64,000 nucleotides of DNA from Tretioscincus oriximinensis (taxonomy: Eukaryota > Chordata > Lepidosauria > Squamata > Gymnophthalmidae). Position 1 is the stretch's first letter. Every line of letters begins with the position of its first letter. The position numbers were made by a program, and so were the translations under genes. Under the pieces are notes generated by a model, which was not told the origin of the DNA, made no database searches, and saw only the letters and a program-made list of their open reading frames with translations. Below, one piece after another: positions 12,030-24,183 of this stretch. The stretch is from positions 124,001-188,000 of the forward strand of contig JAJVDF010000650.1 in NCBI GenBank assembly GCA_022410635.1. Direction: 5' to 3'.

Positions 12030-13178
12030 GAGATTATTAGAACTTCATTATTCACAAAAATATGGGCTGAAAAAGAGAAAAGAATTAACAAAGTTAAAAA
12101 TAGAGAAGTAATATTCACTAATTGGAAAAAGAGAGAAATAGAGAACGGGGAGGAATCCCTTAGGGGTATGATGAAGCTATGGGAAAAAAGGAAAAAAAAT
12201 TAGTTAAAGCACAAAGAAAGCAAATTAGTGATAATCTGGAAAAGAAACTGGCTATAGGCAATAACCATAAGGAATTTCATAAATGGAACAATATTAAAAA
12301 GAAAGGTGACAGACATGGATACACCATTTGAAAAACTAGTAAGGAAAACCTTAGAAGGAGAAAAAGGAGTGGCAGGAGAACTGTACAACCAATTATTAAT
12401 TAACAAAGGAGACGTATGTAAAGAAATATATGAAATATGGAGAAACAAAACGCCTATATCAAAAGAAAATATTGCCGCATAGGTAAATAACATCAAAAAA
12501 GAAAAATTAAAATTAAAAGAAATGAGGAGAAAGGCAATCCAAAAATGGCACGAACACCTGCCCTGTTGCCTCATTATATCCCGAACCAAAATGCTACTTG
12601 CTGGCACAACTGCAGACATAGGGGAGACTTTAATCACCTATTATGGCACTGTGGTCATAGTACAGTTTTGGAAAATAATTACATAGAAAATGAACAGGAA
12701 GCTAAACACCCAACTGTTTATCACAAATGAGATGGAAATATTACTATCAGGGATGAATATCACATCAAATATTAATAAACAGGAAATAGCTGAGGAACTA
12801 TGTGCAAAAATGGTTATTGTAAGAGGATGAAAAGATGGCATGAAATGGACCATAGGATGTTGGTATGATTATATAGTGGACTTGATGGCAGTACAGTTAT
12901 CAAATGCTAGAGTGAACAACCCAGCAATTAGGGAAAATGTAAAATTATGTAAGCTCAAGTGGCTGATTGCAAAAGACTACCTAATTACAAAAAATATTAG
13001 TGATGCAAAAAATTAAGAATAAGATTAATCTTTATATAGCAGTTTGCTAATATACTAAGCAGAAACAAAGAGCCCAGGGGGTTAGGGGGAGGGTGGTATA
13101 CTGTATGTGGCATTTGTTTATATTTAGGTTGAATTGTATGTCAGTATTTAACAATTTCAAAATAAAAAATAGCCCATT
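12030..13178 (+). pseudogene. L1 LINE ORF2 C-terminus and 3' UTR
   Basis: Broken frames around 12060-12660 give L1 ORF2 C-terminal residues, including DTPFEKLVRKTLEGEKG, GELYNQLL and a Cys/His knuckle region, CWHNCRHRGDFNHLLWHCG (about 12600-12658), which matches the conserved L1 C-terminal zinc-knuckle pattern. Further non-coding L1-like sequence follows, then a G-rich 3' UTR tract (gggggttagggggagggtgg, near 13078) and an A-rich end with 'aataaaaaata' near 13161. It may be the remainder of the same insertion as the 9.3-kb piece, split and rearranged, or an independent copy; 11180-12030 between them shows no L1 signature. Confidence 0.75.
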
Positions 13179-14937
13179 TTAGTAAGCTTCTCAGTTTTCC
13201 ATTACAGTAAAATTAATATTTGAACTGCATAAATTAAGTAATGCACATGTAGTCCTCACTTTACAAGCTCTCACTTTTCAAGCCATATCTTTATAAACAT
13301 TCAACTTTTGCTTGTCTATTCTTACTGTAAACCTGATTCTACTTTTATTGATTCTCACTTTACATGAAAAAATTTGGTCTGAATTAGCTCATGAAACTGA
13401 AATAAAAGGGCTTTTTCATTTTTCAAATTTATATTTATTGATTAAAAAAAGTAAATGATATTTTTTCAAAAATCAAACATTGTAGTCAAATCACATGATG
13501 TGTCCCCCCATTACAGCTTAATCAGAACACACTGCTAGATCGGAGAGAAGAAGGAAACTTAAACTGAGTGGCATAAGGTGGTCCTTTGAAGCCTCTTCTA
13601 GCTCCCTGATTCAGTGAAGCACACTCATCATTTTCAGTGCAATCAGACGGTTTATTGAAATGAATAAAAATTAAGGAGGCATAGAATTTCATAGTGCTTT
13701 TATACAAATGCCCCTGTCTTTATAATATTTCAGTGCTTCTTATCACCAATTGCCAGCTGACAGAGTTGCAACACAGCCGTTTCAACAATGTGTTTCTTTG
13801 AAGCAGATACTCTACTATGACCAATGTATGCTGTACATTATCAAGAAATGACAAGAACAGAAGCATAACATCCTCTTGACAGATGATCTGGAATAGACTT
13901 TATTGGTCTTGACTGTATCTTTTGTAGCAGAAACATGACTATAAACATGTCTGTGATTTATCGGTAGATTTAAAGAAGCAGCTTATTACAGCATGACAGA
14001 AAAAGTCTCATAGGACATACTACGAATTCCTGTGAAGATTCATAAAAAACTGCTGAAGAGCCAAATTTGGAACAAGGAAATTATTTGTACCCTGAAAGTT
14101 CTATTTTCCTACAAGATGAGACTTTTTCTCCAGGGTGTCAAGAAAAGTAGCTCTTGCTTTGTTGTTCTTTTTAGTTTAAACCCCAACTATCCCTTAAAAA
14201 ATGAAGAAAATAACATTATTTTTCAACAACTGATTTGTTTATTTCCTTCTATCCTAATAAAATGTTATTTGTAGAACTTTGATTGTAACAAATGGAACAA
14301 TCAACATAATATAAATCTGAGTGGAGTATAGATGTCATCCAGAGAGACTTCTAAAAACTCCTTTCTCAATCTTGTGGGTGGGTGGTGGATGGGAGAGCCC
14401 AGATAAAGTAATTAATGTGGTGAAACCTGGTAACAGGGAGCAGGTTGAGATGGGTCAATTTAGATTTTGGCCTCTTCAGGACTGATGCCAAGCGAGTAGC
14501 TTTTTCTTTAAGCTAGTGTAGTAAAGTTAAGCTAGTGTAGTAAGCTAGTTAAGTAAAGAGAAACAAAGAATGGTGTGAAATACATCTCTACACCAAAAAT
14601 AAAACCAGTCGCTGCCTCTTTTCATTGTTTTCTGCTGACTGTTCATACTAAATAATTTCCTCCCTCTGCCTATAAGGCTTTATGTGGATCAGTAATTTTT
14701 TTCCTAATCTACTCATAGATTGCATTTCTGGGGACTTGTAGTTAGTGATTTGCCTTTCACTTTGATGTGTGAAAAGCAGGGCTTTTGCATGCTGTAAACC
14801 ACAAGACTTTAAGGCTCCAAAAACTTATGGTCATGGATTCCATGCTAAAACTGGTGTGATCACCTCGATGGATTGATGGTGTGATCACCTGATGGACAGG
14901 CCCATGTAACCCTACTGTTTTTCCTTTACTCAATGTG
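13179..14937. other. No feature recognised
   Basis: AT-rich. A short near-tandem of 'aagctagtgtagtaaagtta' type occurs near 14510-14555 ('agctagtgtagta' twice). Confidence 0.55.
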
Positions 14938-15005
14938 AAGCAGTAGTGAAAAAAGCAAATTCAATGGTAGGGATAATTAGGAAAAGGTTGGAAAATGTCC
15001 TGCTA
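14938..15005 (+). mobile_element. Short CR1 fragment
   Basis: The block 'gaaaaaagcaaattcaatg..agggataattaggaaaagg' matches the CR1 stretch coding AAAKKANSMLxIIRKG in the 22.4-kb and 38.2-kb copies. Only about 70 bases are recognisable. Confidence 0.6.
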
Positions 15006-15740
15006 GGGTGATGTGACTATTGTTGCCATGAGCAGCTGGCAATAGGGTTGCTTTTGCAGCTGGCATTCCCCTTCTACTCCTCTACGATGTTCCAAAAAGA
15101 CCCTGGTAGAACAGCAGAAATAGGGCATAGCCGAGCCACCTTAGTATTAGAGAGGTGGCGGGTCAGAAGTGTGGCACTGTTGCTAGAGGAGAGTGAAGGA
15201 GAAGAAGCTTGTTTTCTCTTTCTCTCTCTTTTCCTGGCTTTGGTGTCAGCGCGTGGCAGTCGTCGGCCACTGGGATGTTCAGGGCCGATGTAGTGCATTT
15301 GGGGCTTGCAGAATGATTGTTGGCTTAAGAGGTGTTTTTGCCGGGAGCTGGCCAGGGGCTGCTCTGGTAGCAAAGGCACACCAGACTGATTCCAAAATGA
15401 TGGTTACTGCCTGTGGGGGCAGATATCACCTATCATTTTTTTTTTTGGGGGGGGGGGAGTTAAGAAGTTTGGAGAAGCAGAACTTACCCTTGGGGAGGGG
15501 TTGGAAGCTGAATGCACCTTCAGGCTGTGGGATATGGCTTGTGGTGGACTTGTGCCTCACATATTCAATAACACCCATGTTTGATCACAGGTCCTCTCAA
15601 GGACAGCCATGAGCAAAGGCCCACAATATTGGGGGCAGGTGGTGGGCGACTAGAGCGGGGTGGCATAGGAACCCCTCAGGGCAAGCAGTGGGGCTGTAGC
15701 AGCATGGGCTGCTGGAGACAGACCAGCCTAATATCCTTCA
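15005..15740. other. GC-rich patch with overlapping short open frames, unidentified
   Basis: This stretch is distinctly richer in G and C than its neighbours and has overlapping frames on both strands (15048-15293, 15193-15612 and 15581-15835 forward; 15074-15379 reverse). A pyrimidine run (tttctctttctctctctttt near 15213) and a long G run (15445-15457) break it up. The predicted peptides are low-complexity and match no family I know, and frames open on both strands are expected from base composition alone. It could be an old CpG island, a LINE 5' region or an unclassified repeat. Confidence 0.25.
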
Positions 15741-15835
15741 TGCTCCTAAGGTATCAAAATTTAAGCTATGGCCTTTTATCTGTTCCACTCTTTATCTTCT
15801 ATCTTATACTTATTTATGTTGTGATCGAATGCTGA

Positions 15836-18019
15836 TGTTAGGTAAGACATGTTATAGTAAAGAATAAGGTAACTAATGATGTTGTCGTGGTTATTGACAG
15901 GGCTATCACCATCACCAGCAATATATCCTTAAGGATCACTGTGCTGCTTTATATAAAGATCACTGGAAGATGGAACATCATGTACAATTCTGATTGCCAC
16001 ACCCCAATTGTACACAATATATTGTAGAAATGGTGGGGGGAAGGCAAAAAGGAGGAACTAGAGGCTGAAACACAGTCATTACATAAGTTTTATCCAGACA
16101 TCACATTTTTATTTCATTATTCCATTTTTTTGAAATAAAGCATGGTTATTTCAGAATAAACCAGTCTAGATAGTGCTTTATTCCAGAACATCCAACTAAA
16201 TTGGAATAAATAAATGACATCTAGATGTAGGTCAATTTAATCAGGTTGACTGCAATATTGCAGCAAATTGAATACTGAAAGATAATGTTTATATTATGTT
16301 TAAACTATAAATGGGGAATTATTATGCACATATTACTGCATTGTGAAAGTGAGGAAGGGAATAGAGGGTAGAGAGTTAATGTACCAATAGAACTAAACTT
16401 TGGAAATTGCTGCAGTAAATGATGATAATTTATATAGGTATCTATGCTATTTCTCAATTCCCTGCCAGAGAATTGAGAATTTTACTATCTATAATATTAT
16501 TGGAAGGAATTATTTTTGGTCATTGTGTCAGAAAATGTAATTATATAATAATGACTTTTCCTAGCTGTTCTGAACATTAATTTATCCTCAGGCACCATAT
16601 GAGGTAATGAACATGGGCCTGGACAAAAATGAAGTGTTAGAAATGAGTGGAAGGTATGTAAGGTGCTTTGGAATTATGCGTCAGAAATGGAATTAAGCAC
16701 AAAATGTAAGTTGTGTGTCATTAAAACTATGAAAGATCTAAAACTTCACCACCTTGTGGATGAGGCTATAGAATTTAACAAGAGGAGTGGTGTTCACTTT
16801 TTGAAGGGTGAATTTTAAACACCGGGCTTTTATAAACTCCATCTGGGATGAAAGTAGTTCTGTACATACTTTGTTGGCATTTTGGATTTATAAGCCTAAC
16901 AAAACACCCATTATATGATATGTTCAGCACAAATTGTGACTAATTGTATGTTCTAACTTTGATGCCTACCTTCAAAGCGTATTTCTGGGCAAAACATATA
17001 TAAAGAACATGACATAAACTTTAAAAAATACATAGTGTTTATTGTCAGTACAATATAATATAAATCACTAGATTGTGGTTTTTAACAATATCTTAACAGA
17101 TATAGAAAGCAATTCCTTTGAACGTATCATTTAATGCTGTACATTTTCTTCTTTTCTTTAAATTTGATTAGTGTGTTGGTCAAAGTTTACCTTCAGTTTT
17201 ATTTAACATACACTTTTTTCCTGCTAAACTCAATTTAGTCCTGTGCAATGTAAAAATTATGCCACTTGATGAGACTAAATAGTAACATAACCATATTGTT
17301 TAAATTTTAAACACTAGTATTTGAAGTTGGATTTATTTTTAACAAAAAAACCCTCCATCCTTTGCTTAGTAACACCTGTTTATAAAATTGGTGAAAAGAA
17401 GCAGATTTATATGTTTTGGCTAATAGAGATAGAATTTTCTAGAAGTGTTAACTCCATAAAGGAAACTGCATGACTTTCTAGCCCAAAAATTCCCCAAAGC
17501 TATTTCCAAAAATGTTTTTTTTTAAAGCTGAGGAAATTTTTTGAACAGGTTGAAATTGTAATATCCCAACTTTAGGTGCTTCTTCTTTTTTAAATAAGAA
17601 TTTTTTAAAACTTTGAAGGCCTTTGCATATGTCTAAGTACTACATAAATACTAATTTCAAATATTTATTTCTGTTCTTCTTCGCATATGATAAATGGCAC
17701 CTTGTTTGGATTTTATAATCAGTGATTTGCAATTTTGTGAAGCTAAATTGTTTGAATGAAAGCAAACAGTTTCACTGGGTTTGAATCCATTCTTTTGGTT
17801 AGAGAGTTTGTGACTATCTCTGAGTGGAGAATTTATTATTTATTGGTTTTCTTTAAAATCATTAAATAGATTCCTCAGGTTGTTTTTTTTAAAAAAATCT
17901 CAAAGGGATTTATAAAAAGCAAGGACTAAAAACCAATAAAACTGTATAATTACTTTAAAATATAGTAAAAGCCGAATGAGTTGGGAGGAAATCATCTATT
18001 TATACATTAATAGCGTTAC
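15836..18019. other. No feature recognised
   Basis: About 2.2 kb of AT-rich DNA without recognised repeats or frames over 60 codons. One of the cleaner candidates for unique sequence in the window. Confidence 0.55.
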
Positions 18020-19110
18020 CATGAATCTAGTCATCCTTACACATCCATGCCAATCTGCCATTCAGCCTTTTCCTAAGAATCAGGAGGAACTGCTCAAGAA
18101 TTTTAAATTTTAAGAAAGCTGCTCAGACTCTTGGCTTGTTAAATTATGGATGTCCTTGGACACGCATTAAAAAAGGCATGCACAAATGCCGAAACACTAG
18201 AATGTGTCAAGATACTGGCACCCAAGCAACACATACCCCAGTCTTCCAATGAGCCTCTCATTGCTTCATTCGAGTACACACCATTAGCACAACAAATTTG
18301 TGGCATTGTCAGACATTTTTGGCCTTTAGTGCCCCACATACCTGGATGTGCATCACCTCCCATTTTTGGCTACTAGCATACTTGTTCCTTATTGCCCAGC
18401 CCCTTGCCCAGAGGATGCTTCCCATGCCACAACTGCATGGCTTGTATGTATGTTCTGGAGTGCCGAGAAGTATCTCTGAAGGTAGATCTCACCCTTTCCG
18501 CATCAAATCCTTCTACATATGCAACTCCGCTTTTGGCTTTCATTTGATCGTCCGCAAGTGTAACCTTTATGGCTCATCTGGGAGATCAGTTTTTGAAGCC
18601 CTGTGTCAGACGTGGGTGAGCACCTAGCCAACTCAGCTGTTTGAAATAGATGCAAATTTGCAATCTGCATTTCAATTAGATAAATGAGTACCATCATTAA
18701 CTTGACAGGGAAGATAGAATAAAATATAAGCCTTCAGGCAAACTCTGTATAAAAACTCAATGATTTTTCTTTTTTCTTCTTTTTTTCTTTTTTTTTTCTT
18801 TTTCTTCTTTATTGTGTGGGCAAACCCGAACAATACTGGAAGATGCAGCTCCTGAGGCATGCTTCTAGATTAGATAACCGTACCCCAAATGTGCCCATGG
18901 TACAACATTTCGAAGACATCCATGTCATTAAGGTTTCTTTTAAATCAGTCATATTGGGCAATGTGGGTCCTACCCACAAGGGCATTGAAGCTTCCTGTGA
19001 ATTAGCCAGGATGGAGGCCCCTTTTTATCTTCAATCTAAAAACTGACTCTCCAAGTGAGCTCAATGTGACTTGAGATCTGACTCCTTTTCTATAACTGAC
19101 CTTAGCTTTT
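18020..19110 (+). pseudogene. Penelope-like element coding remnant (RT C-terminus, Cys cluster, GIY-YIG-like region)
   Basis: Conceptual translation across frameshifts follows the order expected for the C-terminal half of a Penelope-like element protein. First HANLPFSLFLRIRRNCS (18049-18099) resembles the 'ipfsQfLRlRRiCS' block after the reverse transcriptase. Next come a YGCPW / DVLGHALKKA stretch (18130-18180), IVRHFWPLVPHIPGCASPPI (about 18304-18363), a cysteine cluster FPCHNCMACMYV near 18418-18450, and FHLIVRKCNLYGSSGRS (about 18539-18590), which resembles the GIY-YIG nuclease core. EHLAN follows near 18617. After about 220 unrelated bases the protein resumes with VPMVQHFEDIHVIK, ARMEAPFY and LKTDSPSELN (about 18880-19060). 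There are at least three frameshifts or stops, so it is inactive. PLEs use an RT plus GIY-YIG nuclease for target-primed insertion. Family assignment rests on motif order from memory. Confidence 0.6.
18645..18865. other. Non-homologous interruption of the Penelope-like remnant, with pyrimidine tract
   Basis: Between the EHLAN block and the 'TPNVPMVQHF' block lie about 220 bases that do not continue the coding sequence. The second half is a T/C tract (18766-18812). It is either a small insertion or diverged linker; no target-site duplication is obvious. Confidence 0.4.
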
Positions 19111-19794
19111 CCTGCCCTTGTATAATTTACGGGCCCTTTTAAATCTTCTGAAGTTTTGATACATGGTTCTTCCTCCGTGTAGGACTTTCTGTGATAAGCC
19201 ACAGCTTGATTTCAAGGGGAGACACAGTACACTTTTACAAATTATTCTACCTAAAGCTTTTGCTTTCTGGGGTACAGTGATAGCTAGTAATGGTTCTTAG
19301 GTTTGTTGAATGTGTTTAAAATGTTTTTTTCCTTGTAACTACAGAGTTGGTTGTTTTGAAATTTGTGGTTTACTAGACACAATGGGCATGAGGTTCTTTA
19401 TTTATTGCAATTCTGTCTGTAATTTTGTTCCTCTTACACAGGGACCTGAGGAAATTATCCCAATGAAATCTTGATCTACCGTTAAAATTGCCCCCTTCTA
19501 TTATGTTTTGTTAAACATTAGTATATGTGAGACAACATAATACCTTTTTGTTCTGCCTACTGTGCTGTGTACTCCATGTGTACTATTGAATATATTAAGA
19601 ATTGTTTATTAATAAACTGATTTAGTTTGTAATGGCTGTGTGTTGTGTTCTTGTTTATATGTATATTGTTGTATCTCCAACACCATTCCCTTCTTTTTCG
19701 CAGAAACGAAATTTCAGCAGATACTACAAATATTTTCCAGATAAAACTGCTCTCCTTCCCCTATTGTCAAATATTGTTGTTTTTAATACGTATT

Positions 19795-19870
19795 TGGTTT
19801 TATTGTCAACTACCCGAGGCCCTCGAGTCTAGAGTGGTATACAGATGTAAATAGACATATAAAAAAATAC
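19795..19870 (+). mobile_element. Possible LINE 3' tail (L2-like)
   Basis: The block 'ctacccgaggccctcgagt' followed by 'gtggtatacagatgtaaata' and A-rich sequence resembles the conserved 'ctgccc.gag..ctcgg..ta..gcggtataaa' end of L2-type elements. Too short and diverged to be sure. Confidence 0.35.
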
Positions 19871-20317
19871 ATAATTGTAAGTTCCATCTAATGAAATGTC
19901 ATATTTGATACACTAATTAAAGATGCGCAACATTGCTGCCCTACTTTTTCCCTGATGATTCTACATGGTAGACACCTAAATGTTGCAATTTTCTCACAAA
20001 AAATTGAAGAATATGGCATTCACAAAATATAATTCTGTGTTTTGGGAAGTCTACAGGTGAACCCCTCCTGAAAACATTAGATTCCTTCAGTCTTGTAATG
20101 TGGGAATTGTATTTGAAATGTGCGATAGTCATGAATCAAAGGACACTCCTGCAAGAATGATGAGGCATATGGGATATAAATTTGATTGGAAGCAGATGAA
20201 TATTTGTTAGACTCTAACAAAAGCTTTCATTAATATTGTGATGTGAAGAATGGTGAGGCAGCAGAAGCATTGAGACTCTGGTAAGTGCAGGAATTCTTAA
20301 TGTTGACATCAGTGGCT

Positions 20318-20470
20318 ACTAGCATGGATGCCGTTGAGAGCAGGTGGAGATTTTGGCTTCTTCTGCTGCTTCAGAGATCCAGAAGCAATTGGTAGGCTAG
20401 TGCACACTTGCCTACCAGACAGTATGCTGGACTNCATCCACCCAGACTCCTCTTATGTTCTTATTTTCTT
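20318..20470 (+). mobile_element. CR1 LINE 3' end fragment
   Basis: 'gcaggtggagattttggcttcttctg', in pieces (aggtggagattttggc, ttcttctg), then 'cagtatgctggact' and the terminal 'ctcttatgttcttat' near 20450 match the last 150 bases of the CR1 copies at 4.3 and 23.1 kb. N at 20434. Confidence 0.7.
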
Positions 20471-21399
20471 AGCTAAGAAAAGTGTATACCTCAGGCATCA
20501 AGATTCCAGTGAGTTTCAGTAGCTGACATCTCTTTAGTGGAGAAAGATGGATTGGCTTGTGGTTCGTCTTTCTTCAGCGATGCTAAAAAGATTTCATCTC
20601 TTGTTCTGAGATGAGAAAAAAGCATTCATACTTAAGGGACTTTTTATACCTTTTCTATTAAGCAACCTTAATAAATTCCTGAAAGTTATCCATAATACTT
20701 TATGGATATTCCAAAAACCAGAAAAAGGTCCCTTGCCTTTGAAGCTGTAATGGGTCATCCACTGATCAAATGATTTACAGTATCATAGCTGTCCTATTTA
20801 TCATTACTAGTTTTCTCAAGTTTCGCTTTGATAATGTTGGTGCAAAATGACTGCTCATGGGTGGAAAATATAAGTCCTTCAATTTCTTTTTAATGAATCA
20901 ATTTTCAAGTCACTGCCAAGTCCCATAGTGTTCATTTTGTCATCTTTAAGAAACTATTCATGGAATGGTTTACGTTTCCAATTTCCTTTACTAAGCACTA
21001 GCTATTATTAATAAAAATAACAATAAAAATAGCAAGAACAATACAGATTTTATGTAAGTGCAAACTGAATTACACTGATAAATGACAGACAAATTATTTT
21101 AAATGAACAAGCTCATGGCTTGTGGCTGGATTTTTGCTTTAAATCTTTTCAGTTCTCAAGAATGAGATTTACTTCAGAAAAATCCCTACAGAAGAAGCTT
21201 ATTCTTNAGGACTAAAATAAATTAATCAAGATTTAAAAATAAAGGTGTTACCAGGGCCATAGTAAATGTGAATCCTACCAAAGCTTCCAAATAATAATGG
21301 TATCAATCAAGTATTCAGAAAATGGTTTTCTATTCTTTGTTATATTCATTTGGATTTGAGAACTATTTCCCCAGCAAATCCACATTTTATATTTCAAAT

Positions 21400-23150
21400 T
21401 TCCACCAAGAAAAGAGATTAAAATGGCAGCATGTAGACTCTGATCTTATTGAAAATTATCTGTGTTCACCTTCAGCTGATGATTTGAACCTTAATAAGCT
21501 GAACATTTATAAATCCCCACGGCCAGACGGCATTCACCAAAGAATTCTTAAAGAACTCAAATGTGAAATTGCTGAACTTCTAACTAAAATATTTAATCTT
21601 TCCTTAAGATCAGGCATAGTACCAGTAGATTGGAAGGTAGCTAATGTAACACCAATCTTCAAAAGAGGATCCCGGTGTGATCCCGGAAATTATAGACCCA
21701 TCAGTTTAACATCAATTCCAGGTAAAGTGTTGGAAACCAGAATTAAGGACAAAATTACTAAACACATGGAGAAGCACGCATTGCTGAATGAAACTCAGCA
21801 TGGCTTCAGCAAATGTAAATCACGCCTTACCAACTTGCAAGAATTATTTGTGAATGTTAACAAACATGTAGATAAAGGGGATCCAGTTGATATTGTCTAT
21901 CTAGATTTTCAGAAGGCTTTTGATAAAATCCCTCATCAAAGGCTTCTAAAAAAGCTCCATGCTCATGGTATAAAAGGACAGACTTTGCCCTGGATTGGAA
22001 ACTGGCTAAAAGATAGAAAAGAGAGGGTAGTATTAAATGGACAGTTCTCTGAGTGGAAAGAGGTAAGAAGTGGGGTACCCCAGGGATCTGTACTGGGACC
22101 TTTGCTTTTCAATATATTCATAAAAGATCTGATGNCGAGGTGAATAGTGAAGTAGCCAAGCTTGCTGACGACACTAAACTGTTCAGGGTAGTGAAAACTG
22201 AAAATGATTGTAAGGCACTCCAGAGTGATCTATTAAAATTGGGTGAGTGGGCATCAAAGTGGCAAATGTACTTCAACTTAAGCAAGTGCAAGGTCATGCA
22301 TATTGGGGCAAAGAACCTCAACTACTCCTACCGCCTGATGGGAACCAAGCTTTCTGTGACCGAGCAAGAAAAGGATCTTGGGGTGCTGGTGGACAATTTA
22401 ATGAAAATGTCCACCCAGTGTGCAGCAGCAGCAAAAAAGGCAAATTCCATGTTGTGGATAATTAGGAAAGGAATCGAAAATAAGTCAGCAAATGTTGTTT
22501 TGCCTCTTTATAAATCTGTGGTGAGGCCACATTTGGAATACTGTGTTCAATTCTGGTCACCACATCTCAAGGGGGATATTTTGGAACTGGAGAAGGTGCA
22601 GAAAAGTGCAACAAAAATGATCAAGGGTCTGGAGCACCTCCCTTACGAAGCAAGGCTGCAACGTCTGGGCCTCTTCTGCCTTGAAAGGTGACGTTTGAGG
22701 GGTGATCTGATTGAAGTGTACAAAATCATGCATGGGATCGACAGGGTGAATAGAAAAAAAATGTTTTCTCTGTCACACAACACAAGGACCAGAGGGCACT
22801 CCTTAAAACTGTTGGGTAGAAAAGTGAGAACAGACAAAGGAAAGTATTTTTTCACCCAGAGGGTCATCGGCCTGTGGAATTTACTTCCGGAAGAGGTAGT
22901 GGTAGCTAACAGCTTGGATAGTTTCAAGACAGGACTAGACAGGTTTATGGACATAAAGGGTATAAATGGATACTAGGATGGATGTCTGGATGTTGTCTCC
23001 GGGATGGAGCAACAGGCAGGACTCTTGAAATACTATTTACAGGGAGTCATAAACAGGAGCATATTTTGCTTTCCTCTGTTCAGACTGCTGGACTTGATGG
23101 GCTGTGGCCTGATCCAGTATGGCTGTTCTTATGTTCATGTAATACAAAAC
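21400..23150 (+). pseudogene. CR1 LINE, 5'-truncated ORF2 (reverse transcriptase to end) with 3' UTR
   Basis: This is the longest CR1 copy in the window. Reading from about 21430 it gives [52 protein letters not shown] (RT motif A, first catalytic Asp, about 21889-21945), [18 protein letters not shown] (motif B, ending about 22124), then after a one-base frame change at the N near 22135 LADDTKLF (motif C, catalytic DD pair, about 22160-22185). The C-terminal region follows: LSKCKVMHIG, VRPHLEYCVQFWSPHLKGD, RLGLFCLER, a further frame change near 22690, then RGDLIEVYKIMHG and RTRGHSLKL. The 3' UTR ends with 'ggctgttcttatgttcatg' near 23140. The endonuclease domain is absent. Frame damage is light, suggesting a moderately young insertion. 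The element was a non-LTR retrotransposon that copied itself by target-primed reverse transcription. Confidence 0.9.
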
Positions 23151-23172
23151 CTTGTTCATGTAATACAAAACC
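23132..23172. repeat. Short tandem repeat at the CR1 3' terminus
   Basis: 'gttcatgtaatacaaaacc' occurs twice in direct succession (starting about 23132 and 23153). CR1 elements characteristically end in a few copies of a short repeat, so this longer direct repeat may represent the terminal repeat plus target sequence. Confidence 0.6.
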
Positions 23173-24183
23173 AGTCAAACAATGTATATCCTTCAGGCAT
23201 TTTCAAGGTTATGTGTCAGTCTTACTCAGCTCTGTGGCTGGCAACAGAATCAGAACTGGAGAGCTGAGCTGGTCAAAATGGTACCCTTTGTAGTGTGCCC
23301 CCGGGACCTTCAATCAATGAAATTCCAATCACAGGGCTTTCTAGAATGTTCCCCAGCACTTGGGAAATGACCAGCCACTGCTCTTGATTTTTAAAATTTG
23401 AATTACATGTACCACAAAGAGGTAAACAACCAATGGTTTCCTAACTGTTTCTATTAATCTGATTTCCCCCATGGCAGGGGTTCTATCCCTGACAGTGATG
23501 TTGTCAGAACAGGAGAAATTACTATTGTTGAACTATAACTATAAAGTGTTCAGATCTCTATATTTGTAATTTTACATTGAAACTAATAACTCTCATTGNG
23601 TGTAAAAGGTGTGTAATATTCACTTGCTTGCAAAGAAAGAAAACCTCACTTGTAAAAAATGGTGAACAATAATGTGCACTGTAATCAGTGTCCCATAAAC
23701 CTGCCACATATTGGATCCTACCACAATAGAGAGACTTGATACTTTAAAAAATGCAGATGCTGCTCTCTCGTTGATGTTTTGACAAGTAATTTCAACAATA
23801 CACGTTAGTCCTCCTCATGCATGTTGTATGGCACATCATTTTGTTTGTGTATGGGTTGTGCTATGCTAAGAATGACAATTACAAAACTGAGCATCAGCTG
23901 AAATAACAGATGGCCTTGAACAGAGATAACAAAAGGAATGGTAGTAAAAGGAAAACCAAAATAAATCTAGTGTAATAAAAGAACACACACACACACCAAA
24001 AGAAAAGTAATTGAAATAATGTTGCTGAAGAGTTATGAGAATATCATAAAGAACATTCAAAATATGTCAATTGTCTTATTTCTAAGGACTGGGTAATTCA
24101 GAAAATAGGATATATATATTATTCATATATATGACACAGATGGAATCTATTTCTTGAAATTTAATGTTGATGTGTGTTGTTCA

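Noticed and set aside
12200..12637. 145-codon hydrophobic reverse-strand frame
   Set aside because: Antisense shadow of A-rich L1 ORF2 C-terminal sequence, which yields Phe/Leu/Ile-rich peptides.
15074..15379. Basic 101-codon reverse-strand frame in the GC-rich block
   Set aside because: Antisense to other open frames and of low complexity; explained by composition.
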